Origin: Iris pallida
Lineage: Eukaryota; Streptophyta; Magnoliopsida; Asparagales; Iridaceae
Assembly (NCBI GenBank): GCA_029216955.1
Contig: JANAVB010003400.1
Span: 11,869,359-11,933,358, forward strand
Length of the DNA: 64,000 bases
Direction: 5' to 3'
Part shown: positions 13,701 to 25,313 of the stretch, one piece after another
Position numbering within the stretch: the first letter of the stretch is position 1
Layout of the letters: every line of letters starts with the position of its first letter
Made by a program: the position numbers and the translations under genes
Notes under the pieces: model-generated
Databases searched by the model: none
What the model was told of the DNA's origin: nothing
The model's input: the letters and a program-made list of their open reading frames with translations, nothing else

Positions 13701-14726
13701 AAATTCTGTATTCGAAAATTTACAGAATGCAGCACATCAGAATACTATTGCAGACCACAGTTACACAAAATGCAGGTATTCAAAATTTAAATGCGAATCA
13801 ATCACAGAATGAATTTCGAACATAAATAAATTCATTAATTTAACTGTCTAATATATGTAGAACAACCAAGTAGTACCAAACATTCAAAATCTTTAATTTC
13901 TCCATATAGAACAACGAAGTAGTACCAAACATATGTCCAAAAATAAAACATTAACAGTGTAGTCAGCCACATATATCCCAAAATGTTGACTATCTAACAT
14001 TTAGCTCCCTTCGAGCCTATCCACAACCAAAACTCCTAATAAAGCATCCTCTTCATCCAACCTACACAAAAATAGGGGGTAAATCATTTGTGTAAAGAAA
14101 AAACTAATAAAACAAAAATAAGTGGTAAAGTTCAGTAAGTTGTCAAAAGAATTATTATTTATTTTTTAATGTAAATCATTATTTTTGATGGGTCTGGGTA
14201 TGGATCTAGAAATTAGATTAATGTCCAAGAATAGACCCGCAATGCATCCATGTTGCATAATCTTACACCATAGTAAAGTGAAGTAAGAACACAATAACCT
14301 AAGACATCATTCATGAGCAAGTAGGACAAATGGGTGTACTTATCGGTCTTATTGATGTCATATGCTTTGTAATTAGGCTGGTTGCTGGTAAGGTAAGAAG
14401 TAAGAACGTAGTGTATTTTTGCAACTATAACTAAATCATATAAACCCTACTTGCAAGAGATTGATTATTTATCTTCAGTGTCTGCACCACCAAGTCCATG
14501 CAACATATATAGTTAGTTTGTTATCAGTTGTCAAGCTTTACTTAGCTATGTTAATCTTTGCCTTTTTTCCTAAATGTACTACCTGCTACATTGCTTCTAA
14601 TCTATTATTGGAATAACAATCGATCACTTTTTTTGAGTGCACAAGTGCACTTAAGTTTGTATTATTATGCAATATAACCTGAACCCTATCTTGATATTTG
14701 TTATTATTATTATTTTGCTTGGCTAG

Positions 14727-14843
14727 GTGGTTTGCTATTTATTTTTTTTGATCGAGAAGTATTGCGATACTTCTGGAAAGATCGCCATAACTGGAGGAAG
14801 AAAAAATGGAAAAACTTAAAAAGAAGCTCATGAGAAGCTAAAA
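14727..14843 (+). pseudogene. CAMTA CG-1 DNA-binding domain exon fragment
   Basis: Frame 3 of this stretch reads FDREVLRYFWKDRHNWRKKK, then NGKT, a stop (TAA, 14817-14819) and KEAHEKLK. This is the core of the CG-1 DNA-binding domain of calmodulin-binding transcription activators, where a valine normally sits at the stop. The piece has exon borders: an acceptor-like GGCTAG before it and a GTAAGT donor after it. I could not find the next CG-1 exon downstream, so only one exon is present. It lies on the opposite strand to the GCP2 and NUP155 pieces in the same element. Not functional. The family assignment is firm from the signature; which CAMTA paralogue it came from is unknown. Confidence 0.8.
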
Positions 14844-15488
14844 GTAAGTCAAATATAAAGTATTACTTTAAGCTACATTTGTGTCAGGAGTATATATTGA
14901 GAAATATATGCATGTTAGGGAGTAGATGTATGTTGAGGTTTTCTAGACGGCTAGCTTGTAATCTAATGCTTTTACCTATTTAATATCTTTAGAATTGGAT
15001 ATTAAAACTAAAATATGGAGAAACTAATTTATTACCTACTATAGTTGATTTTTATTCCTGGGGTTTATTTCCTCTTAGAAGTAATTTTGGTCAACCTGTT
15101 TCAAATCTACTATCAACTTTTATGATAAAAGATTGAAGATTGTTTAACAGTTGAACTGCTGAATATTTCATCTTTTGAGAGTAACACTTCTTTTTTTCAG
15201 AAATATTGGATAACATTGCCTAAAAATTTGACACAAATGTTTTATCAGTTAAAGTTTCAACTACGTCGTATTCTTTTGAGGGTAACACTAATAAACGTTT
15301 ATCTGTTCTTTTTATTGGTGGATAATTTATGCAGTATTCCCTTATTTGGTGGTGAACATAGACAATTTCCTATTATGACTTGGGATAATTTCCTTCCTTA
15401 GTTGTGTGTCTTTAGTCGATATTATCTATATGCTTGTTAGTATGGTTTTGTCATTTTCTGATTATTCCACTTGCTGATTTCAAATATC

Positions 15489-15835
15489 AGGGTCCTGGTT
15501 ATACAAGAAACCTTTCTTCCTTGGAAACAAAGGTAAAAGTTTCTAATAATGACTTTCTTTGATAATTTGGTATTTTATATAAGCAACCTTTTGCATTTTA
15601 TAGTTGATTAGCATTTTATGTCAGATAACATAACTTAATGGTCCTTTTTGTACTTTTTAGCATGAATAATTCAAGTCAATTAGGTGTCCACATGATGGCC
15701 GACTTGTTTTGTCATTTTTGCTATAATGAACTATGGACTAGTCTTTATTGTTTCTTACTTTTGTTGTAGAAAAATCAAAAGTTAGCTGGTAGTAGTGGTG
15801 GTACTGTCAATATGACCTTTATGAGGAAACTGAAA
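15489..15835 (+). pseudogene. Possible exons of an unidentified captured gene
   Basis: Two short open stretches have splice-like borders: one after ATATCAG (from 15491) ending AACAAAG|GTAAAA, and one after GTTGTAG (from 15770) reading KNQKLAGSSGGTVNMTFM. The first reads GPGYTRNLSSLETK in one frame. The pattern resembles small exons separated by a T-rich intron. I do not recognise a protein family, and chance is possible. Confidence 0.2.
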
Positions 15836-16323
15836 CTGCTTGCTCATTGTATAGCATGTAGGAAAGTTTGCATTCTTTTGTGATGATACACATCAAACTT
15901 TCTTTCAGACGTAGTATTGTATATTAAAACTGAAATCTTGATAAATTAATTTACTGCCTACTTATTTCATTACATAAAGAATACCTTAAATTTCCTCCAT
16001 GCTTTATCCTCTTATCTGTTTGGCGTCCAAGTTTTAAGTATTCTTCTCATAAGGCTGCATAATTGATGGTTGAATTTGCTTTCCATCTGAAAATTTTGGC
16101 TACCCATTTCTTGGTATTGTTGGATGTCATGTAGAAGCCTTGTACATTGAAGCCTAGGCGGGCATGATAGTTTTAGTTAGCTTGGAACCATAAGGAAGAT
16201 ATTTGTAGGTAAGAGATAAATATGTCCAAAACAAATGCTAGTAATTTAAGAAAACATATTACTTACAGTTGTTATATAGAAATAATGATAATGGAAATTA
16301 TAGACATAAGCAAGTAGTCTGAC

Positions 16324-18330
16324 CTTAAGAAGTTGAGGCAACAGAAGCAAGCATTCTTTCAAACATTTCTGTAGGAAGAAATCATGGACTTGGATGACCT
16401 GGATCCAAAGGTAAATAAAAATCACTATTGATTGGCCTAGATATAAACACGTCACAAACTAAAAACAAGGATACATCTAAGTTTATGTAGAAACATTGAA
16501 ATGCTAACCTCATCTATGCTTTTGGCAGTGCTAAGGCAATCATGCATCAGATGCCAATTTGGTTCGAGAACCTGAATAATAATATAAGCCAAAAACAATT
16601 GCTCTATTTTCCAATAGAAGGAGAAAAAATAAAAAATAAAACATACCTCAAAAGTTAAGTAGTGCAAATGGATATTAATAAATTTCAGCATGCTTCTGTA
16701 GAGGATTGAAGATCTTGAGATAGCAGTGCCCATAGTGTTGAGGGCTCGAAATCCCTGTGAAAGAATTTTCTGCTTAAATGGACAAAATACTTCAAAGCAA
16801 TATAAGGTAGCAAAAGAGAAAATCATACTTGATGTATTTGCCATGCCATACAAAGTTGGGGTTGACATGCATACAATGGAACAGGAACCGAAATAAGAAA
16901 CTGATATTTTGTCAAAGCCTTTCTTGAAATAATAAGTGATAACGGCCAATGACCTGAGATATTGAAACTTAAGTAAATTCTAAAATTTATAGAAAAATCA
17001 TTAAAGTTAATAAAGTAAGAAAGTTCAGTACCAGACACAACCTTGTAACCCAGGCAGAAAGTTTCTAAGACTGTTATGTTTACTGGCTCCAGCTGATCAT
17101 CACTCTCGAAAATAGGATTTGTGTAGTTCGAAGAATACGAGCTTTCCAAGTCTTTAAGTGTGGCAAGTCCCTTGAGCAGAGAGACTCTTTCTTGAGTGGA
17201 TGAACAATATATTAATAGGAAGACCAGAAAAAGTTTCTTAAGGAACTTCAGCACTATAACATACCTCGCAACATGTCAAGTCCTCGTGACATGGATCTAT
17301 CGCAGCAACGGTGGTGCGTAAAGCAAGATCAAGGAGAGAGTGTCATATTTATACAACATAGATACTTAAATCTGTCTCCATATCGTTGTCAGAAACTTAA
17401 GGTAGGAAAAAGCTAAAACCTGCAACTTTTCAACTGAAATATCTTCAGGCCTCTTAGCAAGCTCATTTCGATCAATATCCATGAAATGTACCAAAAATAT
17501 CACCCTGAAACCAATTTTTCATAATAACTCAACCGACTAGTAGAATCACTGTCTTAAGAAGATATATGGCAGATGTAAATGAATTAGTCGAGTTTAATAT
17601 TTTAAACGGTAGTAAAAGCACCCAACTTTCCAAAACCATTACAAAAATCTCGCTCAAGCATAAAATATAAGAACATAGATCAGATCACTACATACATTAA
17701 AACAATAATGTGAATATGGGGATGCAGAAGCAAATTGTATTAGACAAGTCACAAGAATGATTTTGAAAGTTTCTATCATTTGTAACCCCTACCCTCAGAG
17801 AAATGATCTAGCATTTGCAAGCACACAAAAGATTTAATAGTAGATAGATGTCACATGAAAAATACATATACTCACATAAAAAATATATATAACTATAGGA
17901 TATGGGAATACCAGTTTGAGATGATATTTATGGAGCCAAAGTTGACAGAAAACACCAAACAATTTGGATAATAGAGGTGCATAATTGCCAAGATAGCATA
18001 CCTGATCCAAGAAACATAGTTTTCCAATTAGGTCATATTGTACAAGTGTTAAGAAAATCTGTATAGTTAGCAACCGAAGCATAACACTAATACTAGAAAG
18101 AATAAGTAGCAATATAAGATGACTGTATCAAAAAACAAAATTGTGGGATCTCCCATGCTAGAAATAGATTTTGCACCTTTTCTTTGATGAGATTCAAGAG
18201 TTCACCACTTGCAAAGTCATAGGCAGCTTTGATGCATTCAAGATATTGATGGACCCGAAACATGTCAACTTTGAATTTTCTGATAGATATCTACGTCATT
18301 CGGCTTTCTCTTCAAATATTTTCCCAATTT
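16324..18330 (-). pseudogene. Gamma-tubulin complex protein 2 (GCP2/SPC97) gene fragment, nine exons
   Basis: GCP2 is a core subunit of the gamma-tubulin ring complex that nucleates microtubules. On the minus strand, exons occur in the right order: about 18330-18177 (YLECIKAAYDFASGELLN), 18039-18002 (YDLIGKL), 17504-17420 (RPEDISVEKLQ), 17340-17265 (LLDLALRTT, DPCHEDLTCC), 17193-17042, 16953-16829 (ISRKALTKYQ), 16754-16647 (GTAISRS), 16571-16509 (EPNWHLMHDCLSTAKSIDE) and 16398-16324 (HDFFLQKCLKECLLLLPQLL). Most exon borders keep GT and AG. Frameshifts lie in exons 1, 3 and 6, and exon 2 is shortened. The gene's 5' part and its 3' end are missing. It is a genomic copy with introns, so captured as DNA rather than as a processed pseudogene. 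The family call rests on several consecutive conserved blocks. Confidence 0.85.
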
Positions 18331-19167
18331 TGATTTGTTGGCAATGTTTGCATGTCAAAATCGGTGCCGAAGCCTTCCTATGAGTATCAGGATCAATAGT
18401 AGATGCAATATTAATGGTATCGGTGGTTTCGGATCAGAGTATTAGATATATGAAGGGTCTGTAACATTTTTTTAAATGTAGCATGTTATTATAAATAAAT
18501 ATTTAGTGCTGTTGGCCACCTTGTTAATGGGTTCCAAGTTGAAAAGAAACAAACAAGCTCATTGAGTAAAGATATAAAAGTTATAAATATTACTTACGTG
18601 ATGAAATGGGGATTTAGCCAAATGAAATTCAATTTTCACGAGAACTCCAACAAAATGTCACACCTGCTGACCAAATCAAAAGAGATGAATCAAGTGCTTG
18701 GGCTATAGTTGTGAAATACAACTAATATGAAACAAATACTAATTCTCAATTTGTTGTGATTAAAAAATGTATACCAAATTCTTAATTCGTCGAAATCCTA
18801 TTTACAGGAGGAAAACCCAAACCGGTACCAGTAAATTTTCCTTTCTTTAGGTCCCAATAAAATGAGAAGTGAGAATGTCTTTTTGCAAGAAAAATGCAAC
18901 CAAACGGACAAGTAACTAAACATTGAGAGGCCCGTTTACTAAAAAAATGAAGAATGGCATTGTGACAGACTTTCTCCTTGTAGGGGTTTTTTTTTTCACA
19001 AAATGGGAACATAGTACTTCAAAATTATTAACTTTTCAGAATAACATTCTTGTTCCAATAACTTGCTGTAAATTTTGTATTTAAAAAATGAAACAAACAA
19101 GAGACAGGCGTATTTCTCGATTGCTTAGGGGTATTTGCAAAAAGAAAATGAAAGATGATAGCATGAC

Positions 19168-19326
19168 CTCTCTGGGATGGGAGGAGTAGGGATGGCTGGT
19201 GTATATAGAAGCCTCAAGAGCCTCCTCCAGGTCGAGGTGTCCGGCAACAGCATCCTTTCCGTTGCACTCGCTCACGACCACCCCCGCTGATGCCACGTTC
19301 AGGCCCAACTCGTCGTCCCATGCCAT
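19168..19326 (-). pseudogene. NUP155 5' UTR and first coding exon fragment
   Basis: An ATG at 19326 opens 53 codons ending HPRE and followed by a GT donor at 19167. The blocks ASAGVVVS and LDLEEALEAS, then SHPYSSHPRE, are the N-terminal signature of plant nucleoporin 155, a large scaffold protein of the nuclear pore. The next expected exon (starting WPPLVEV in the family) is absent, so this is a first-exon fragment of a protein more than a thousand residues long. Upstream, to about 19560, lies a pyrimidine-rich leader typical of a plant 5' UTR, so a promoter may have come with it. The GCP2 exons lie downstream on the same strand, which would allow a fused transcript. Expression is not shown by sequence. 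Confidence 0.8.
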
Positions 19327-19559
19327 TGATCTCTCTCTAGAAGAATTCTAGAGAGAATGAAGAAGAAAAGAAATTCAACAGAGAGAAAATTTGAAACCCT
19401 ATATTTTGGAGGAGGAAAATTTGGGACAGGTTTTGGTGGGAGGGAAATAGAGGCGGGCTGGAGAGGGATTTTTCAATTTGGGGGAACAACTGAGGGGTTT
19501 GGGAATGGGGTTTGCTCATGGGGAAACAACTGAGTGTTGTGTAAGTGGTAAAACCTAAT

Positions 19560-20340
19560 ATTATGGAGTATGGGTCCGGTTGGATTTTGGATTTTGTAAC
19601 ATAGTAGGTGTGATTATCCAATTAAATCGGTTTGAAGCGTACCGAATTTTCAAAATTCGTATTTAAATTTATTTTAACCGAAACCAAACTAAATTGATTC
19701 GAAATAAATTTAAACTAAACTAAAATAATTAATTTTGTGTAATTGGTTTCTATAACATAACACTATGATATGAAGTTTCTTTGAAAAATTATTAAAAAAG
19801 TACACATTCAAGCTTGTTCAGGTGTCAAAATTTTTTAAAAATTTTCATATGAAGGTAACATATTAGGGTTAATTGCGGCAAAGAGGTAAATTTAGGCAAA
19901 ATTGTAAAAGAGGGAGCCATCGTCAGTGAAGAAGGAGCCACCACCGGAACTTTCAGACTGGAGCACCATAGGCCATCGATCACTCGATTGAAATAAAGAT
20001 CAGACTTCCGAGGAACTCGTCAACTCATAGTCCACCACCAAAGCTAGATTGTGCTCGGTGGAGTTTGACCGCGACTCGGTGGAGTTTGACCACCTAATTT
20101 AGTTTTGTTGAGTATACGTGACAATCACATGGTTTAATTTTTATCTAATTTTTAATTTGGAACGATTTATATGTGTTCCAAAGTAAATAATTTTTATTAA
20201 AAATATGAAATACTATATTTGGAACTTTTTTTAAATTTTGGCACAGTTTTTGTCTGTTCTAAATCCTAAGCATGGTAAATAGGCGTTCCATATTGTAAAA
20301 CATCTAGTGTTCCTATATGGCTAATTTGGTGTAGTGGGAG
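19560..20340. other. Spacer inside the captured-gene element
   Basis: AT-rich DNA with several AACCGAAACCAAACT-type words (about 19620-19740) that recur near 20560-20625 as ACCGAACCAAACCGAAC. No coding sequence is recognised. Confidence 0.4.
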
Positions 20341-20344
20341 AGAG

Positions 20345-20510
20345 AGACAGAGAGAAGAAGATGAAGGTGTTCGTGAGTCGTTCGGTCTCTTGAGGAAGTT
20401 GAGCACGGAGTTACCTTTAGGGTTTCTTGAGGAATTTTTGGAGAGAAGACGATGAAGGTTTTCGTGAGGGGAGCGTTACCTTTAGGGTTTCCTGAGGAAG
20501 AGCGGTTTTG
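20345..20510 (+). repeat. Two-copy direct repeat with GATGAAGGT and TTACCTTTAGGGTTTC
   Basis: The unit (GAGAAGA-GATGAAGGTGTTCGTGAG ... GTTACCTTTAGGGTTTC) occurs twice at a spacing of 61-97 bases. It looks like a local duplication of a leader-like sequence. Meaning unknown. Confidence 0.6.
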
Positions 20511-20959
20511 TGACAGAGAGAAGGAGGGGGAGGATTTCCGGAAGGAAAGTTAAATTTTCGTACCGAACCAAACCGAACGGAATAAATTTGTTCGATTTTC
20601 AGTTTATTTGGTTTAACCAATATTTCATTTTATTTATAATTTTTTTGTCAATATATATAGTAACTAAATATACAAAGATATATTTCGTATATATATTACT
20701 AAATTTTCTTATTCGGTTTACCAGGGGAGATAAATTTTAGATAAAATTTGTGAAAGGTTAGTGGGATTAGTTGAAGAGCATTCTGCAGACTCCTTGCCAT
20801 GAATTTTTTTTTTACGGTAACGATTTAATCCCATTACGACGTAGTAACTTATATAGCATCCAAAATGTGCTATAGTATTTTTTTAATCATGTAAAATACA
20901 TAGAATATGATGCTGCTCCTGATCGAACTGGATACCTTACTTTGACATACGAGCATAGC

Positions 20960-21307
20960 AACGTAAGCAGCGTTCAGAAAAAAAAACTATACCTTTAACA
21001 GCGTTCATAACACGGTATATAAAGTTCTGTTAACAGCACTGCATAATGAACGCTATTGATAATGACATTCTAATAACAGGGAGGCATAGACGCTATAGAT
21101 AAACTGCTATTTTATGAACTTTTAATAGCACTTCATAATGAACGCTATGGATGATGATATTATAATAGCAGGGAGGCTCGAACGCTATAGATAAACTGCT
21201 ATTGTATTTCCTTTTAATAGCACTGCAGAATGAACGCTATTGATGATGACATTCTATAGCAGGGAGGCTTGAACGCTATAGATAAACTGCTATTGTATGC
21301 CCTATTT
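20960..21307. repeat. Right subterminal repeats: about three 91-bp tandem units
   Basis: Units starting near 21035, 21123 and 21214 each run TAATAGCAC, ATGAACGCTAT, AGGGAGGC, GAACGCTATAGATAAACTGC and a T-rich tail. Each holds AACGCTAT or GACGCTAT twice, the same word as the left cluster. Confidence 0.8.
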
Positions 21308-21316
21308 GTTGACAAC

Positions 21317-22414
21317 CAAAATTAGGTGTGTATAGGATAACCCAACCCCGTAGGTCGGCCCTGCGTGCAGTGCAGCACAAGTTGTATATATAGCACAAGC
21401 GAACAACTTGTATGAAAGAAATGTTGGTATTAGCCTTTTCCTTCTCATTAGCTAGATCCAAACTCTAGTGTAGTTGGTCTATGCTTGCTTTAAAAAAGTT
21501 TAGATTTCCTTCCTGTCAAAAAAAAGTTTCAAATGTCGACGACCTAGAATAGATTTAGGTTGATGTTATGGTATCGAATAATTTAGATGGGTTTGTTTCA
21601 TAGTTAGGTACATCATGTCTCAAAAAACAAAAAAGAGAAAGAAAACTTATATAGCTTGGTTCAATAACTAACCATGACTTTAGTTTGGGTGGGGAACCTC
21701 TATACATAAAAAGGTATAAGAAAATACTTTTTTTTAGGTATAAGAAAATACATGAATTCTTGTTCAATAGATCCATACAAATTCTTACAAATGAATGAAG
21801 GCTAAAATCATGAGTGCAAGTCATGACTGTTATGCAGCAGAGCAGATAGCAAAAGGATTCGTCTTGAAAAGCAAACAGTAGAAACTTCTTGAAAGCAACA
21901 AAGAAACCATCGTTCCAAACAAGATTTGACCGTCTTCATCGATCTGCTACCAAAAACCAGTAAGTTCGGAAGAACATCTGTAACATTCTTTATCAAATCC
22001 CTTCGCAGACAAGCACACGCTTGCCATAGACTTTTGGATTATTGCTAATACACTGTGGCAAGAACATCAGATTGAATAGTAAGAAAACTCTATTGTTTTC
22101 TCTCAGAATTATGTTATGCTCTCTAGCATCAACAAAGTGCTACTGGATCTACTTAAATATGAGAGCAATTCTGTGAAAGTGGAAACCTCCCACTAAAGAC
22201 GTGGGGTGGAAGACCATAGAGTAAACATCTATTATACGTAGAGCGGTTTAGTCTTTTATGTATTTGTTTCTGACTTTTAGTTATTTGTCTTTGATGTATG
22301 TGAAATAAATTTGTGAGATATACATGTGGTGATATGTCTGTAAGATATACCTTGTGATATGTCTGTGGTGATATGTGCATGATATATCAGGCAAACCTTT
22401 TCTCCTTAAATTTT
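21317..22414. other. Unassigned spacer
   Basis: No gene recognised. Small frames at 21555-21824, 21808-21996 and 22153-22380 have no family motifs. A few GATATGTCTGTAAGATATA-type repeats lie at 22310-22390. Confidence 0.5.
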
Positions 22415-22860
22415 TCGCAGATTAGCGACGCACAGCAAAAACAGCGGTGTGCGTGATACGTCTCTAACATGTATCCTAGGGTCGCTACCCGTATCGGAGA
22501 CGTCCTAACTTGTCGCTAACTTACAGACGTGACAAAATTTGCCTTGTAAGCCTATCGTAGCAAAATATAGCTAAATTCATCGCTATAGGACAGGAAATTG
22601 GCAACACTTAGCAACACATAAGATGTCGCTAAATTAGCGACATCGAGACGCTAAGCATTGCTAATCATAAATTTTTAGTGACATCAAGTCATCGCTACTG
22701 ACGTCGCTAGAGTGATGAATAACAACGTATTTGTCGTCACCGACTAAGGAAAATACGACTATACGTTTGCGTAGCTAAGTACGTCCCTAATTTTATTTTG
22801 CAATGCCTTTTTACATATTAGCGACGTTTTCCAGCGTCGCTAGATTGACTTATTTAGATA
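22415..22860. repeat. GTCGCTA/TAGCGAC repeat cluster, probable relic of a CACTA end
   Basis: About ten copies of TAGCGAC, GTCGCTA and close variants occur in both orientations. This is the kind of subterminal repeat seen at CACTA termini, but no terminal CACTA motif accompanies it. It is probably a truncated element. A stretch with GTAACGAAACCAAATTTTG-type repeats (22900-23065) lies between it and the next CACTA end. Confidence 0.5.
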
Positions 22861-23071
22861 GCCAAAACATACGATTGCCAATGGTTATTACCATGGCAAT
22901 ATTTTTTGTTACGATAATTATCTTGACTAATACAATGTTACATATTTTTGTAAGTCACGACGATTAATTATGACGAAACAAAAATTTTGTTAATATAATA
23001 ACCGTAACGAAACCAAATTTTGCTATGATAATAACAATAATGAAACAAGATTTTACCACGGTAATAATAAA

Positions 23072-23420
23072 CACTACAAGAAAAAGGGCTTTCTTGACGG
23101 TTAATTTTCGTCAAGAAAGGGTTATCTTGATGGTTGTGGATCCGTCAAGTAGACTAGAGTCAAGAAAAGTCCTCCACTTTTCTTGACGATCTCTGATAGG
23201 GCTTTTCTTGACGATTTTTGACCGTTATATGAAATAGTTTTCTTGACTGTTTTTAGCTGTCAAGATATCAGTTTAAAGAAACCGTCAATGTAGAAAACCT
23301 TTTGACTCCGACCTAGATGACAGTTATTGACTGTCAAGAAAACTATTTTTTTAGGGGCAAAACCTGTCAAGAAAATCATTTAGCCACGGTTAGATACCGT
23401 TAATGTAAAGTCCTTCTGCA
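23072..23420. repeat. CACTA terminal inverted repeat and subterminal TTCTTGACGG repeats
   Basis: The TIR CACTACAAGAAAAA is at 23072-23085. At least ten copies of TTCTTGACGG, CGTCAAGAAA and variants follow in both orientations. They are presumed binding sites for the element's own DNA-binding protein, by analogy with En/Spm. Confidence 0.85.
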
Positions 23421-25313
23421 GCATGATTGAATTAAATGTTGACGTTTTACAACCATCGAGAGAAGCTAGCCAAAATTTTGTCAAGAATTATATATTATTA
23501 ATCGAACATACACATAATATCAATAATCCAGAAGATATACATACATCAAATTACTATAAAACCTAATTTTCATATTAACAAAATGTACTGTTCATACACC
23601 ACAAAATTCCAACACATCCAATACACGTCCAACCACAAACATCCAACACTTGTCCAACCACAAACATATCCAACATCTGTATGTAGTTTCCATACATCTT
23701 AAACATCCTAATTGTGATAATTCAAATAAAACCAAAATAAGTAGCAAACCCCCCCGTAGCACATCCATCCCATATTCACAACACCTTCATTTTTTATATA
23801 GTTCCTGAGAGAACAAGAGCACAAATTACCAATGTATGTAAATGAGTTTGTTGACCAACAAGAAAATAAGAGAGCAATATCCTGGAGAAAATAAGGAGAG
23901 TATAATATCAGTATACCAGTGTATATGTGTAACTAATGAGAAAATAAGAAGAGTTTGGATTCAGTTTGTGCAGTTCCTGTGTTCAGGTTGGAATGTATAA
24001 CTTGTGTATGCAATGACACAGGTCATGACAGATAAATCTTGTATATAGTATGGTGTACTCATCATAATTTTCACAAAGTCATTGAGACATACCCATAAAA
24101 ACTGTCAAATTTGTGAAAACTTTCTTATACTCCAAAGCCATCCCAAGAAAGGATAGTTGATAATGATGATTATGTGTAAAATAACCTTGACAAGGCACAC
24201 AAACAACAAACAAGTAGAGCACAGACAACAAGCAACATCCAATTTGATCTTGTATTCTATAGGTGATGATCTTACTGTAGTAAGATACGACATAAAATAA
24301 GCTATATTGCAATAAAATAGGCAAGATCATGACAAACCACTGAAAAATATCCTTAAACAACTATATATCCAATTACTATTCTGAAAACAATGCACTCATT
24401 GTCCCAATCAAATGTTAATATATATCTTTGCCTCTACTGTGACATAGCCAAACTAGTAATTGATTTGGCATGAATTATAGTAGCCACTGTCAAAGGATGA
24501 CTATATCCTAACCTTTAGAACTCTTAGTATTCAGACAAATACCATAATAAAGGAAGCATTGATTTCGTTTGAATTATAGTAGATCTAGCATATCAACCAC
24601 CCACTAACTCTATTCGGACCCTTATATGAGTATCGATATTAAACTGGACATGCCAAAACCTATATGATATAGCTGATACATACAGGTATCAACCGATAGT
24701 ATTAAAGTATTCTTAAAACTATTTAAATGAACAAAAACTAAATATACATATAGACATGAACTAAAAGCAAGATTTTAAATTCAACGAACCAAGTAAATGT
24801 GTGGATATTTGCAAAAAAAACTATGATTTTCCCAAAGTCTGTACATAGAATAATAGTGACAACAACTGAAGATTGAAATAAACAAGAACAACCTGGAAAT
24901 TCCACCAATTTTGTCAAAAAATGACTGCCAACTTTAATTACGGAGTAGTGTCCAGGTTCGAGAACAACCTTGTTACCTATGTGTAACTGTATAGGTGTCT
25001 AGTAGAGTATCAAGTTAGGAAAATTTGTATGTATCAGTAAACCAAGTGTATGTGTGTGTTGTTGGCAGATGTGTGCAGTAGAAGAAAATTAGGTGCAATA
25101 GCAGGAGTAATAGGGTACTAAATTTGTATGTATCAGTGAACCAAGTTAGGAAAATCTGTATGTATCAGTGAACCAAGTGTATGCATTTACTATATGCCTA
25201 GGGAATTCACCTATTCAATACTTTATACTATATTTAAATGGTCCAACACACACACATTAAATGCATATATTCATTAAGGTAGATGAAGTCTATTACCTGC
25301 AAAGATTTGTTAG
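23421..25313. other. Non-coding 3' region of the CACTA element
   Basis: AT-rich DNA between the subterminal repeats and the end of the Ulp1-like gene. It holds direct repeats of CACAAACATATCCAACA type (about 23620-23680) and of GTATGTATCAGTGAACCAAG (25025-25180). Small frames such as 24079-24360 have no recognised motif. Confidence 0.5.

Larger units (their letters stand above)
13167..21316. mobile_element. Putative CACTA-like transposon carrying captured gene fragments
   Basis: Two clusters rich in AACGCTAT/ATAGCGTT words bound this 8.1-kb unit (13190-13700 and 20960-21307). Such dense subterminal repeats in both orientations are typical of CACTA elements. The edges form a weak inverted match: TACTATAACAGATATGGG at 13167 against the reverse complement of CCCTATTTGTTGACAAC ending at 21316. 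No perfect CACTA terminus or duplication is visible and no transposase is present, so the ends are uncertain. Between the clusters lie fragments of three plant genes (CAMTA, GCP2, NUP155). A non-autonomous element that captured host exons is the simplest reading; a Helitron or Mutator-like carrier is the main alternative. Confidence 0.5.

Noticed and set aside
19168..19326. Functional NUP155 gene
   Set aside because: Only the leader and first exon are present. The next exon is not found within several kilobases downstream, and other genes' exons follow.
13030..21363. hAT-like ends (CAGGCAAGGCTGG at 13030 and GGTCGGCCCTG at 21363) for the captured-gene element
   Set aside because: The match is poor and flanking 8-mers (TGAACCCA and CGTGCAGT) are not duplicates. 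The weak CACTA-like pair at 13167 and 21316 fits the subterminal clusters better.
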